In this document: positions 45,601-54,391 of the stretch, in pieces
Position numbering within the stretch: position 1 is the stretch's first letter
How the letters are laid out: each line of letters begins with the position of its first letter
Assembly (NCBI GenBank): GCA_023957125.1
Contig: JAMLHL010000009.1
Span: 62,001 to 126,000, forward strand
DNA length: 64,000 nt
Direction of reading: 5' to 3'
From: Chitinophagaceae bacterium
GTDB lineage: Bacteria; Bacteroidota; Bacteroidia; Chitinophagales; Chitinophagaceae
The notes under the pieces: model-generated
What the model was told of the DNA's origin: nothing
Databases searched by the model: none
The model's input: the letters and a program-made list of their open reading frames with translations, nothing else
Translations under genes and position numbers: made by a program

Positions 45601-46959
45601 ATGCTGACTCAAGCCAACATATCCGAAAAGGGAACGATGGGACTGGTAACCCGTAAGCTCCTGCCCTTTTTGATGCTGTTGTATCTCATAGCCTATCTTG
45701 ACCGGTCTAATATTTCTGTTGCGGCTTTGCAGATGAATGCAGATCTTGGACTATCGGCTAAGATGTACGGAATAGGAGCGGGGTTGTTTTATGTTACCTA
45801 TATCATATTCGAGGTGCCCAGCAATATCATCCTGGCAAGGGTGGGAGCGCGGAGATGGATAGCCCGTATCATGGTGTCGTGGGGTATTGTAGCGGTAGGA
45901 ATGGCATTTATTAATACCGCAGGGCAGCTCTACGGCATGCGGTTGCTGCTGGGCGCTGCCGAAGCAGGATTCACCCCGGGGATCATTTATTACCTTAGCC
46001 AATGGTTCCCTACAGATCACCGCGCACGCGCCATGTCCTTCTTTTATATTGCGGCGGCGCTGGCATCTGTAGTGGGGCTGCCGATCTCGGGCGCCTTGCT
46101 GGAAATGCATGGGGTTTTTGGCTTTGCAGGCTGGCGCTGGCTCTATTTTGTGGAAGGGATCCCGGCTATCGTATTAGGCATAGTAGTGTTAAAGTACCTG
46201 CCCGATACCATACAAAAGGCCCGCTGGCTGAACGGTGAGCAGAAGCAATGGCTTTCGGGTAAGATAAGCGCCGAATCGCGCCTGCCCCTGGAGAAAAAAG
46301 GCAGCGAATGGCGGCATATATTTTCCGATTCAAAAGTGTGGATATTAAGCCTGGTATGGTTGTTACAGGCTTTCGGAACCATTGGCGTTACCTTGTTCCT
46401 GCCCCAGATACTCAAAGGGGTTTCCGGTGGAACAAACTTTGTAGTGAGCCTGCTCTCCGGTTTACCCTTTGTGTTTGCATGCATATTTATGTATATGAAC
46501 GGGCGGCATTCCGACCGGATGAAGGAGCGCCGTTTTCACCTGGGGATACCTTTGTTTTTCTCGGGAATATTACTGATCGTGTGTCTTTATACGGGGTCTG
46601 TTTTTGCTTATATCCTTTTGATCCTTTCCGTGGCGCTGAACTGGTCGGTTACACCGGTTTTCTGGGCGGTAACAACCGAATACCTTGCCACCGGGCCAAT
46701 AGCGGCAGGTTCCATCGGTTTGATCAATGCCATGGCCAATATAGCGGGGGCTACGCTTCCTCTGCTGATGGGATATATCCGGGATCTCACCGGCAATTAT
46801 AATATAGCCTTATGGATCGTGGGGCTGGCGCTTATGCTGGGAGGCATTGTGGGCTTTGCAACTACCCGGATGATCACCGGTCGTAAAAGGGCGCAATTAA
46901 ATGGAGCATCGCCCGGGCATCCTGTAGCGGCTGACAGCAACCCATATACGATGAATTGA
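45601..46959 (+). CDS. MFS transporter, ACS family (galactonate/tartrate-like)
   Basis: 452 residues from ATG 45601 (GTG 45595 also in frame). IAYLDRSNISVAALQMNADLGLSAKMYGIGAGLFYVTYIIFEVPSN is a strong ACS signature, and GAAEAGFTPGIIYYLSQWFP corresponds to TM4-5. It belongs to the D-galactonate, tartrate and phthalate carrier branch, a different branch from the other MFS genes here. Proton-driven uptake of a sugar acid is likely. Confidence 0.9.
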   Translation: MLTQANISEKGTMGLVTRKLLPFLMLLYLIAYLDRSNISVAALQMNADLGLSAKMYGIGAGLFYVTYIIFEVPSNIILARVGARRWIARIMVSWGIVAVGMAFINTAGQLYGMRLLLGAAEAGFTPGIIYYLSQWFPTDHRARAMSFFYIAAALASVVGLPISGALLEMHGVFGFAGWRWLYFVEGIPAIVLGIVVLKYLPDTIQKARWLNGEQKQWLSGKISAESRLPLEKKGSEWRHIFSDSKVWILSLVWLLQAFGTIGVTLFLPQILKGVSGGTNFVVSLLSGLPFVFACIFMYMNGRHSDRMKERRFHLGIPLFFSGILLIVCLYTGSVFAYILLILSVALNWSVTPVFWAVTTEYLATGPIAAGSIGLINAMANIAGATLPLLMGYIRDLTGNYNIALWIVGLALMLGGIVGFATTRMITGRKRAQLNGASPGHPVAADSNPYTMN

Positions 46960-46996
46960 AACCTGAAATGTAAATCTATTTTTAAAAAAGAGCAGC

Positions 46997-47800
46997 ATGA
47001 ATCGCTTCCATTTTATTTTCCTCATTGTTAGTATGTGCTTTCTTACGCTCGTTGGCCGGAGCCAGCAGGCTGTGGAAATAAAAAGACATACAATGCCCGA
47101 TTCCATTCACCTCCAGGGGGTGGCGGTGGATGATGCTTTTTTTTACGTGATCACCAATACTTCCGTGTATAAGCACAAAAAAGAAGACGGCAGGATGGTT
47201 GCCTTTTTCGATGGGAAAAAAGAAGGTATAATGAAGCACCTCAATGCAGGCATTGTGCGAAACGGGAAATTGTATTGTGCACACTCTAATTTCCCGGCTT
47301 CACCGATGGCCAGCTCTATTGAGATCTTCGACACCCATACTATGGAGCATATTGGCAACCACAGCTTCGGATTGTTTGGCGGCTCTGTTACATGGATAGA
47401 CGAAAAAGATGGTTACTGGTGGGTAGCTTTTGCCAATTACGGCGGACGGCATTCCTCAGAAGGAAGAGATAACCGGTGGACTCAACTGGTGAAGTTCACC
47501 AAAAGATGGGAAAGGGTAGCTTCGTGGATCTATCCCTCCAACGTGCTGGAGCGCTTTGCTCCTTACAGCAATTCAGGAGGCGCCTGGAACAGGAACGGCG
47601 AACTGTATGTTACCGGTCACGACCGTAAGGAATTGTATGTATTGGAAATTCCCAAATCCGGATTCACCCTTCAGTATAAACAAACCATCCCTACCATCAA
47701 CGGAGGGCAGGGAATCGCCTTAGACCGCTCTGTTAAAACAGGAGACGTGTTGTATGCCGTAAACCGGGAAGATAATTCAGTCATTGTTCAACGGCTGTAA
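46997..47800 (+). CDS. Secreted beta-propeller-like protein of unknown function
   Basis: 267 residues with a signal peptide ending near GRSQ. The mature part has short beta repeats (LQGVAVDDAFFYVITNTSVYKH, NGKLYCAHSNFP, IEIFDTHTMEHIG, YWWVAFANYGG, NGELYVTGHDRKELYVLEIP, QGIALDR) like a six-bladed propeller that senses or acts on small ligands. No catalytic motif is recognised. It is 37 bp after the MFS gene and 26 bp before the next propeller gene, so co-transcribed. Confidence 0.6.
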   Translation: MNRFHFIFLIVSMCFLTLVGRSQQAVEIKRHTMPDSIHLQGVAVDDAFFYVITNTSVYKHKKEDGRMVAFFDGKKEGIMKHLNAGIVRNGKLYCAHSNFPASPMASSIEIFDTHTMEHIGNHSFGLFGGSVTWIDEKDGYWWVAFANYGGRHSSEGRDNRWTQLVKFTKRWERVASWIYPSNVLERFAPYSNSGGAWNRNGELYVTGHDRKELYVLEIPKSGFTLQYKQTIPTINGGQGIALDRSVKTGDVLYAVNREDNSVIVQRL

Positions 47801-47826
47801 ATCAGGCAGCTTTATAAATCCATTAA

Positions 47827-49431
47827 ATGATTAAAATGAAAGAACTGTTTTTTGTTGTTATCTGTACATTGGGTATAAGCGGCGCTCTCCGGGCGCAAAC
47901 AGGGAAAAATCTTCCGGCATTGAAGAAAAACAGTGAGCGGCAGTTTCCCCTGCTGATGCCGGATAACTTTGATTCTCTTTTATTGGCGTATTGGCGCCAG
48001 GAACAGGGAGTGCCAGATCCGAAAAATCCGCTGTTGGAGCCTGCTATGCCCTGGGACGCCGGGGGCGTAATGGCACATGGAACGGTATTGCACGATCCTA
48101 TAGACGGCTTGTGGAAAGCCTGGCAGGTATCCACCCCTGCAGAGCCCGTTTTAGATGGTATCAATGGAAAACATGAGTCCCTCAGAAGGCTCACCTATCT
48201 GGAGAGTAAGGATGGTGTTTCATGGTATCGCCCTGAACTGGATATTGTAAAATGGCCCGGTTATCCGCGTACTAATATTTTATTTGATCTGAACTCAGGC
48301 GGCATAGCCCAGTACGCTTCCGTGCTGGTGGATCCTGAAAATAAGGAGTGGCCGTATGAAATGTTCCTGATCCGGAATCCGTTCCTGGGTCCGGACTCTA
48401 CACGCGTAGGGCATTTGCCGGCGCCAAAGGGTGAAAAGAGAGGCATTTACAGGTACCGGTCTAAAGATGGGAAACACTGGAATTTGATTTCAGGGCCCCT
48501 CTTAAATTTAGGAAGAGGCGGGGATGTTGCGTATTTCTACCGGCAGCAAGATGGGAGCTATACAATGTACTGTAAGCAATATTCCAAAGAGCCGGGCGAC
48601 AGGGTCATACCTTTTGATAATAATGCGCAGCAGCTAGTAAGAAAAATAGGACGCAGCACAAGTGCCGACGGAACTACATGGGAGCCGGTTAAAATAATTT
48701 TTGAGCGGGATTGGCGCGACCCGGGTTTCGCGCAATACTTAGAGCTTTGTCCGGTTCAGCTAAACAAAGGATATATAGGAATGCTCACTTACTACGATGC
48801 CTCTAATAAAACGATGTCGCTCCAGATGGCGGTCTCCCGGGACGGGATCAATTGGTGGCGGCCCGACAGAAGGCCCGCGTTTGCCAACCCTCCTCTTGGT
48901 GATTATGGCGGAGGAATGACGTGGCAAATGCATCAGCCCATTATTGAAAATGGAAAAATGTATGTTTATTACGCGGGATCGCAGGGGCTTCATGGTGAAA
49001 TATTAGACAGTCGTATGCAACCCAGGTTGGAAGTGGGCAATGAAAGCGTGATCGGCACCCGCATAGGAACCTTACCATTCTACACGGCTTTGTGCAGGGC
49101 TTCCTGGGATGTGGATCGTATGTATGCACTGGCTCCGTCTGTTGGCGGTCCTACCATCGGAAGGGCGGTAACCAAACCAGAAAGTTCAGGGAAAGGACAA
49201 CTACTGGTGAATGTGCTGGTACGGAAAGGAGGGGAGTTTCGCGCTGAGCTTACCGATGAGAGCGGGAAAGTAATCCCCGGCTTTTCCGCGGCAGAATGCC
49301 TTCCGGTTACCGGCGACCATCGTCAGGTGGCCATTCAGTGGAAAGGAGGAAAGAAAGCGCCTGTTGATAAAGTACGTATTCGTTTTGTATTACAGCAGGC
49401 TTTTCTATATGGATACGACTGGAAAAAATAA
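47827..49431 (+). CDS. Secreted beta-propeller protein, putative glycosidase (divergent copy)
   Basis: 534 residues, signal peptide to about GALRAQ (ATG 47836 is an alternative start). Blade motifs such as YLESKDGVSWYRPEL, YRYRSKDGKHWNLISGP, AYFYRQQDGSYTMYCKQ, STSADGTTWEPV and AVSRDGINWWRPDRRP recall the GH43/GH32-like propellers. The C-terminal module LTDESGKVIPGFSAAECLPVTGDHRQVAIQWKG parallels that of the proteins at 26475 and 50319, so it is a third, more distant family member. Substrate unknown. Confidence 0.6.
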   Translation: MIKMKELFFVVICTLGISGALRAQTGKNLPALKKNSERQFPLLMPDNFDSLLLAYWRQEQGVPDPKNPLLEPAMPWDAGGVMAHGTVLHDPIDGLWKAWQVSTPAEPVLDGINGKHESLRRLTYLESKDGVSWYRPELDIVKWPGYPRTNILFDLNSGGIAQYASVLVDPENKEWPYEMFLIRNPFLGPDSTRVGHLPAPKGEKRGIYRYRSKDGKHWNLISGPLLNLGRGGDVAYFYRQQDGSYTMYCKQYSKEPGDRVIPFDNNAQQLVRKIGRSTSADGTTWEPVKIIFERDWRDPGFAQYLELCPVQLNKGYIGMLTYYDASNKTMSLQMAVSRDGINWWRPDRRPAFANPPLGDYGGGMTWQMHQPIIENGKMYVYYAGSQGLHGEILDSRMQPRLEVGNESVIGTRIGTLPFYTALCRASWDVDRMYALAPSVGGPTIGRAVTKPESSGKGQLLVNVLVRKGGEFRAELTDESGKVIPGFSAAECLPVTGDHRQVAIQWKGGKKAPVDKVRIRFVLQQAFLYGYDWKK

Positions 49432-49512
49432 GCGTATTACCGTACCGGTCCTTTAGGAGCATCCGGACAGATTTTTAAAAGTTACTTATTTAAAATACTA
49501 CAGGAAGATATT

Positions 49513-50226
49513 ATGCAACAACTTAGAAGGTCAGATATTAACAACAGCATTGTGCTTGCGCAAAAAGTGATCGCGCATTTCGGGGTTCACCTGCCTTATT
49601 TTGCCTATTGGACACCCGGGCAATGGGCAGGGGCGGGAAATGAGTTTGACGAAATACGCACCTGCATGCTGGGATGGGATGTGACCGATTTTGGCAGTAT
49701 GGATTTCAAGAACATCGGCCGGATATTGTTTACACTGAGAAATGGAAAACCTAACAATAAAGCCTACCCGAAAGAATACGCCGAAAAGCTGCTCATTGAT
49801 CCCGAGCACCAGCGGGCGCCGGCTCATTTCCACCGGTCAAAGAGGGAGGACATCATTTGCCGCCGGGGGGGGAATATACTGGTGCAGCTTACCAAAGCAG
49901 ATCCCTCGGGAAATCCTTCCGGTGAGCGGTTTACCGTTCAGAAAGACGGGCGTACAGTGCACCTGTCGCCCGGCGATATTGTGAGACTTTGTCCGGGCGA
50001 GAGTGTTAACATTCCGCCCGGAACTATTCACCAGTTTTGGGGAGAGGAAGGCACGGGCGTTAAAATGGAGGGAGTAGGATTTACCCTGAGCTCTGAGATC
50101 TCCAGCGTATGTGATGACTGGGAGGATAATGTCTTCATGGAAAAAAATGCAGTGCGGTTCCCTTCTGTTGACGAAGATGAAGCGCCCGAATTCCTTCTTT
50201 GCCATGAATATCCTGCTGCTTCGTAA
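49513..50226 (+). CDS. D-lyxose/D-mannose ketol-isomerase family protein
   Basis: 237 residues matching the cupin-type D-lyxose isomerase family (~220-230 residues). Metal ligands are visible as His105, His107 and Glu112 in PAHFHRSKREDI, and His173 in PPGTIHQFWGEEG. Other family marks are the start LRRSDINNSI and CMLGWDVTDFG. It interconverts D-lyxose with D-xylulose or D-mannose with D-fructose in the cytoplasm. This gives a direct clue that the imported sugar includes mannose, lyxose or a related aldose. Confidence 0.85.
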   Translation: MQQLRRSDINNSIVLAQKVIAHFGVHLPYFAYWTPGQWAGAGNEFDEIRTCMLGWDVTDFGSMDFKNIGRILFTLRNGKPNNKAYPKEYAEKLLIDPEHQRAPAHFHRSKREDIICRRGGNILVQLTKADPSGNPSGERFTVQKDGRTVHLSPGDIVRLCPGESVNIPPGTIHQFWGEEGTGVKMEGVGFTLSSEISSVCDDWEDNVFMEKNAVRFPSVDEDEAPEFLLCHEYPAAS

Positions 50227-50318
50227 AAGTATCTTTTGCAGCATCTGATAAACATGATCCCATTTAAAAAAGCATTACCTGTTAAAGGATCAAATAACAG
50301 GTTGTTAAACAATTTGCC

Positions 50319-51872
50319 ATGAAAAAAAACAACCATCTTTTTTTACCCATATGGATATGCCTGCTGTGCATAAGCTGCCAGCTTTCTTCCTCACAAAAAA
50401 AAATACAGGAGGAGGTTATTCGCATTGAAAGTGAAAGGCAATTATTCGTGGATGATTATATCGTTGAATCATTCAGCGGAGGAGCCGGATACCTGTTGCA
50501 TCGCCCACAAATAAAGGAAGTGGTGTTTGAAACCGGTGCGCCCTGGGAAGGCAGCTACAGCAATTACAACAGCATTTTTAAAGACGGTGATATATTCCGC
50601 ATGTATTATCGCGGCTGGCACAGGGGAACGAAAGGAGAACTCACCCATGATATGGTATGGTGCTATGCGGAAAGCAAAGACGGCATACACTGGGTAAAGC
50701 CCAATCTCGGCTTATTTGAATTTAACGGGTCTAAAAACAACAATATCATTCTTGCCAGCAAAACATTCGGGGATTTCAAATTTACTTTCGCCGATAACAT
50801 GACCGTCTTTAAGGATCATAATCCCAATGCTGCACCTGAGGCACTTTATAAAGCTTTTGTAGATCTCAGAAAGCAAAAGCCCGACTGGAGCCTTTTGGTA
50901 TTTCACTCTCCCGACGGGATACACTGGACCCCGGCAAATGGATCTAAGCCGGTACTGACCCAATATGAGGGATCCTATGACAGCCAGAATACGGCTTTCT
51001 GGGACAGTGCAAAAAATGAATACCGTGCCTATTGGCGGTTTTTCGGGAAGGATTCCCTGAGAGCGATAAGGACAGGCACTTCGAAAGATTTCATCCGTTG
51101 GGATAACCAGAAGGATATTCAATATACAGATACGCTTTACGAACCCATGTACACCAACGGGATCATTCCCTATTACCGGGCGCCGCAGATCTATATAGGT
51201 TTCCCTGCCAGGTATTTAGACCGCAAATGGTCTGCTTCCATGAAAGCCCTGCCGGAGTTAAAGGAGCGGGAGGGTAGGAGCATTACCAACCCGAGATATG
51301 GAACCGCGATCACCGAAAGCCTGCTGATCGCCAGCCACGACGGGATAACGTTCAAACGCTGGAATGAAGCCTTTCTCCGTCCGGGTATTGAACGCAACGG
51401 CACCTGGAATTACGGGCACCAGTATATCGGATGGAGCTTCCTGGAAACTCCGTCCGACCTGGAAGGGGCGCCCAATGAAATATCATTGTATGCCAATGAA
51501 AGCTTATGGACGGGAGAAAGCAGCACATTGCGCCGCTACACTCTCCGTCTCGACGGTTTTGTTTCCATCAATGCGCCTATGAGCGGGGGCCGCCTGCTCA
51601 CCAAACCTTTTGTGTTTAAAGGAAAGGAGCTGTCTCTCAATTTTTCCACTTCTGCACTCGGCGGTATACGTGTGGAGATACAGGATGCAGCGGGCAAAGC
51701 TTTTCCGGGATTTTCCTTAGATGACTGTCCGCCGGTTTTCGGCGACACGGTTGACCGTACCGTTACCTGGAACAACGGCAGCGATATGAGTGCGCTGGAA
51801 GGAAAAGAAGTGCGGTTGCTCTACGAGATAAAAGACGGGGATCTGTATTCGTTTTACTTTCGGGGAAGGTAG
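50319..51872 (+). CDS. Beta-propeller lipoprotein, putative glycoside hydrolase (copy B)
   Basis: 517 residues; lipoprotein signal with LCISC. It shares long identical stretches with the protein at 26475, for example PWEGSYSNYNSIFKDGDI, CYAESKDGIHW, YTNGIIPYYRAPQIYIGFPA and RWNEAFLRPGIER. The architecture is the same: propeller to about 400, then a beta-sandwich-like end (IQDAAGKAFPGFSLDDCPPVFGDTVDRTV). This copy is probably lipid-anchored whereas copy A has a plain signal peptide. Followed by an MFS and an aldolase gene, it repeats the gene set at 25.1-29.1 kb. Confidence 0.65.
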   Translation: MKKNNHLFLPIWICLLCISCQLSSSQKKIQEEVIRIESERQLFVDDYIVESFSGGAGYLLHRPQIKEVVFETGAPWEGSYSNYNSIFKDGDIFRMYYRGWHRGTKGELTHDMVWCYAESKDGIHWVKPNLGLFEFNGSKNNNIILASKTFGDFKFTFADNMTVFKDHNPNAAPEALYKAFVDLRKQKPDWSLLVFHSPDGIHWTPANGSKPVLTQYEGSYDSQNTAFWDSAKNEYRAYWRFFGKDSLRAIRTGTSKDFIRWDNQKDIQYTDTLYEPMYTNGIIPYYRAPQIYIGFPARYLDRKWSASMKALPELKEREGRSITNPRYGTAITESLLIASHDGITFKRWNEAFLRPGIERNGTWNYGHQYIGWSFLETPSDLEGAPNEISLYANESLWTGESSTLRRYTLRLDGFVSINAPMSGGRLLTKPFVFKGKELSLNFSTSALGGIRVEIQDAAGKAFPGFSLDDCPPVFGDTVDRTVTWNNGSDMSALEGKEVRLLYEIKDGDLYSFYFRGR

Positions 51873-52045
51873 AAGGTGGAGAGTGGAAGGTGAAAGTTGC
51901 AAGATACTGGGTACAAGGCACAAGGAGGCGAGGTTTGAGTTACAAGTTACAGGATATGCAAGTTGCAGGGGTGCTTTGTTCTCTGAAACCTGTGACCTGC
52001 GTCCTGCTCCTGTGACTTGAAACTTGCAACCTGTAACCTGCACCA
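51867..52045. repeat. Degenerate repeat region with long imperfect inverted repeat
   Basis: Between the propeller and MFS genes the DNA is built from variants of CCTGTGAC, CCTGTAAC and AACTTGCA and their complements. The clearest pairing is GTTACAGG + TGCAAGTT (51946-51964) with AACTTGCA + CCTGTAAC (52021-52037). It does not encode a recognisable protein and looks like a non-coding repetitive element inserted in the operon just before the MFS start. Confidence 0.6.
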
Positions 52046-52068
52046 ACTTCCATTATTTTCAAAACAGG

Positions 52069-53307
52069 ATGATCAAAGAAAAAAAATATTATAAATGGGT
52101 GGTGGTTGCCCTTTTATGCGGGGTGGCCTTCCTGAACTATATGGACCGCCAGATGCTCACTACCATGCGGCCTGCCATGCAGGCCGATATCAAAGAGCTG
52201 CAGTCTGCCACCAATTTCGGCTACCTGATGGGCATATTTTTATGGGTATATGGCTTCGTGAGTCCTGCAGCAGGGATAGCCGCCGACCGGTTCAGCAGGA
52301 AATGGCTGATCATTATCAGCCTCTTTGTATGGTCGGCCGTAACCTTTGCTATGGGGTATGCCACCACTTTTGAAGAAGTGTACTGGTTAAGGGCTTTCAT
52401 GGGTATAAGTGAAGCGGTATATATCCCCACGGGCTTGTCGCTTATTGCTGATTTCCACCAGGAGAAAACCAGGTCGCTGGCGATCGGCATTCACATGATT
52501 GGCATCTACCTCGGCCAGGCATCCGGTGGCTTTGGCGCCGTTATTGCCGAGGCGGTTACGTGGCATGGCGCCTTCCATTTTTTCGGTATGGCAGGGATCC
52601 TCTATTCATTTGTTCTGCTTCTTTTCCTGAAAGACAAAAAACCTGCTTCGCCGGAGGCGGCAATAAAAAAACCTGCGCACGGAAAAATGCCTGTCTTAAA
52701 AGTGCTCGCTTTATTATTCACCAATATTTCATTCTGGATCATCCTGTTTTATTTTGCTGTTCCCAGCCTGCCGGGGTGGGCTGTCAAAAACTGGCTTCCC
52801 ACGCTTTTTGCAGAGAACCTGCAGATACCGATGTCGGAAGCAGGCCCGATATCCACCTTTGCTATTGCATTTTCTTCCTTTATTGGTGTGATCATCGGCG
52901 GCATTTTATCAGACAAATGGGTGCAGAAAAACCTGCGTGGCCGGATATTCACCAGTGCCATTGGGTTGGGGTTAACCATCCCTTCGCTGTTGCTGATAGG
53001 TTTTGGCGGCACGCTTTTTCACGTGGTGAGCGCGGCCATTTGCTTCGGCATCGGCTGGGGAATGTATGATGCCAATAATATGCCTATTCTTTGCCAGTTT
53101 GTTCCTGCAAAGCGCCGGGCAACGGCCTATGGCATTATGAATATGACAGGCGTTTTTTCGGGCGCTTTTATTACCGGTTTGCTTGGAAGGTCTTCCGATG
53201 CCGGCCATCTCGGAAGGGATCTGGCGTTGCTGGCAATTATTGTTTTAGTGGCGGTGGTGATACAGCTCATTTTTTTAAAGCCAACGGCCAATGATTTTTC
53301 CGGTTGA
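52069..53307 (+). CDS. MFS transporter (cassette copy B)
   Basis: 412 residues from ATG 52069, which has an AGG five bases upstream; the longer frame reads into the repeat region and is unlikely. FLNYMDRQMLTTMRPAM and GIAADRFSRKWLI show the same ACS-like subfamily as 1996 and 25063, with lower similarity. About 12 TM segments. It lies between propeller copy B and aldolase copy B. Confidence 0.88.
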   Translation: MIKEKKYYKWVVVALLCGVAFLNYMDRQMLTTMRPAMQADIKELQSATNFGYLMGIFLWVYGFVSPAAGIAADRFSRKWLIIISLFVWSAVTFAMGYATTFEEVYWLRAFMGISEAVYIPTGLSLIADFHQEKTRSLAIGIHMIGIYLGQASGGFGAVIAEAVTWHGAFHFFGMAGILYSFVLLLFLKDKKPASPEAAIKKPAHGKMPVLKVLALLFTNISFWIILFYFAVPSLPGWAVKNWLPTLFAENLQIPMSEAGPISTFAIAFSSFIGVIIGGILSDKWVQKNLRGRIFTSAIGLGLTIPSLLLIGFGGTLFHVVSAAICFGIGWGMYDANNMPILCQFVPAKRRATAYGIMNMTGVFSGAFITGLLGRSSDAGHLGRDLALLAIIVLVAVVIQLIFLKPTANDFSG

Positions 53308-53314
53308 ACGCGCG

Positions 53315-53352
53315 CATTTTCGCAGGTGGGTGTCACCACCCACCTGTAGAAC
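53315..53352. repeat. Palindromic intergenic repeat, copy 2
   Basis: CAGGTGGGTG (53323-53332) and CACCCACCTG (53337-53346) form a perfect 10-bp stem with loop TCAC. The flanks CATTTTCG and TAGAAC match copy 1 at 11042-11077 in opposite orientation, while the stem differs at compensating positions. It lies just after the MFS stop codon. Confidence 0.6.
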
Positions 53353-53399
53353 CCGCTAATATAACCGGAACTATTAGTAGATTGTAAGAAAAAAAGAAT

Positions 53400-54344
53400 A
53401 TGAAAAAAAATAAAATAGAAGGAATGGTGGCTGCGGCCTTTACCCCGATGAAGCAATCGGGAGACATTGATATAGAGAAGATCCCTGCGTTGACAGATCA
53501 TTTAATTGCGGAAGGGGTTAGGGGAATTTATGTTTGCGGCAGTACCGGCGAGGGACCTTCCTTAACCGGAACAGAGCGAAAAGCGGTAGCGGAAGCTTTT
53601 GTAAAGGCTTCACGAAAAAGACTGCCTGTGCTGGTGCATGTAGGGCACAACAGCGTGAAGGAAGCAAGGGAGTTGTCGTCGCATGCCCAAAAGATTGGTG
53701 CAGATTATGTTTCTTCCGTAGCGCCTTCTTATTTCAAGATCGGTTCTGTTGCAGGTTTGGTGGATTGCCTGGCTGATATTGCGGCAGGCGCCCCGGAGCT
53801 GCCTTTTTATTATTACCATATTCCGAGGCTCACTGGTATTGCGTTGGATATGCCTTCTTTCCTGGAACAGGCCGGGCGATCCATTCCTTCCTTTGCCGGG
53901 ATAAAATTCACTTCCCCCGAGCTGCATGAATACCAGGCCTGCCTGAACGCTGCAGGCGAGAAATATGATATCCTGTATGGTACGGATGAAATGCTGCTGG
54001 GCGCATTGGCGGTAGGAGCGAAGGGCTATATCGGAAGTACGTATAATTTCCTGCCGCCGCTGTACCGGCAATTGAAGCAAAACTTTGACAGCGGGGATCT
54101 TCAAAAAGCACGTGCGCTTCAATGGCAGTCGGTGGAGATCGTGAGGATCATAGTAAAGTACGGCGGATTGGCTGCACAAAAGGTAATGATGAAATTGTCG
54201 GGAATGGATTGCGGTAATGTGCGTAATCCCTTGCAGGGCCTATCTGCGGAAGAGGAAGCATCTATGGAAAAGGATCTGCGAAAAGCAGGATTTTTTGATA
54301 TCGTGTCCCGGATGAAAAGAAATAAAGGAAACGGTCCGAGGTGA
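53400..54344 (+). CDS. DapA/N-acetylneuraminate lyase family aldolase (copy B)
   Basis: 314 residues, the same length as the copy at 28114. GSTGEG at 47-52, Tyr137-139 in FYYYHIPRLTGI, and Schiff-base Lys169 in GIKFT. The NAL-like YYYHIP form argues for cleavage of a 2-keto-3-deoxy acid or sialic-acid-like substrate to pyruvate plus aldose. It is 92 bp after the MFS gene, the gap being filled by the palindromic repeat. Confidence 0.88.
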   Translation: MKKNKIEGMVAAAFTPMKQSGDIDIEKIPALTDHLIAEGVRGIYVCGSTGEGPSLTGTERKAVAEAFVKASRKRLPVLVHVGHNSVKEARELSSHAQKIGADYVSSVAPSYFKIGSVAGLVDCLADIAAGAPELPFYYYHIPRLTGIALDMPSFLEQAGRSIPSFAGIKFTSPELHEYQACLNAAGEKYDILYGTDEMLLGALAVGAKGYIGSTYNFLPPLYRQLKQNFDSGDLQKARALQWQSVEIVRIIVKYGGLAAQKVMMKLSGMDCGNVRNPLQGLSAEEEASMEKDLRKAGFFDIVSRMKRNKGNGPR

Positions 54345-54391
54345 TGCGCGTGTGACAATTGAAAAAGTATCTCACTCCTTAACGTCCTGTA

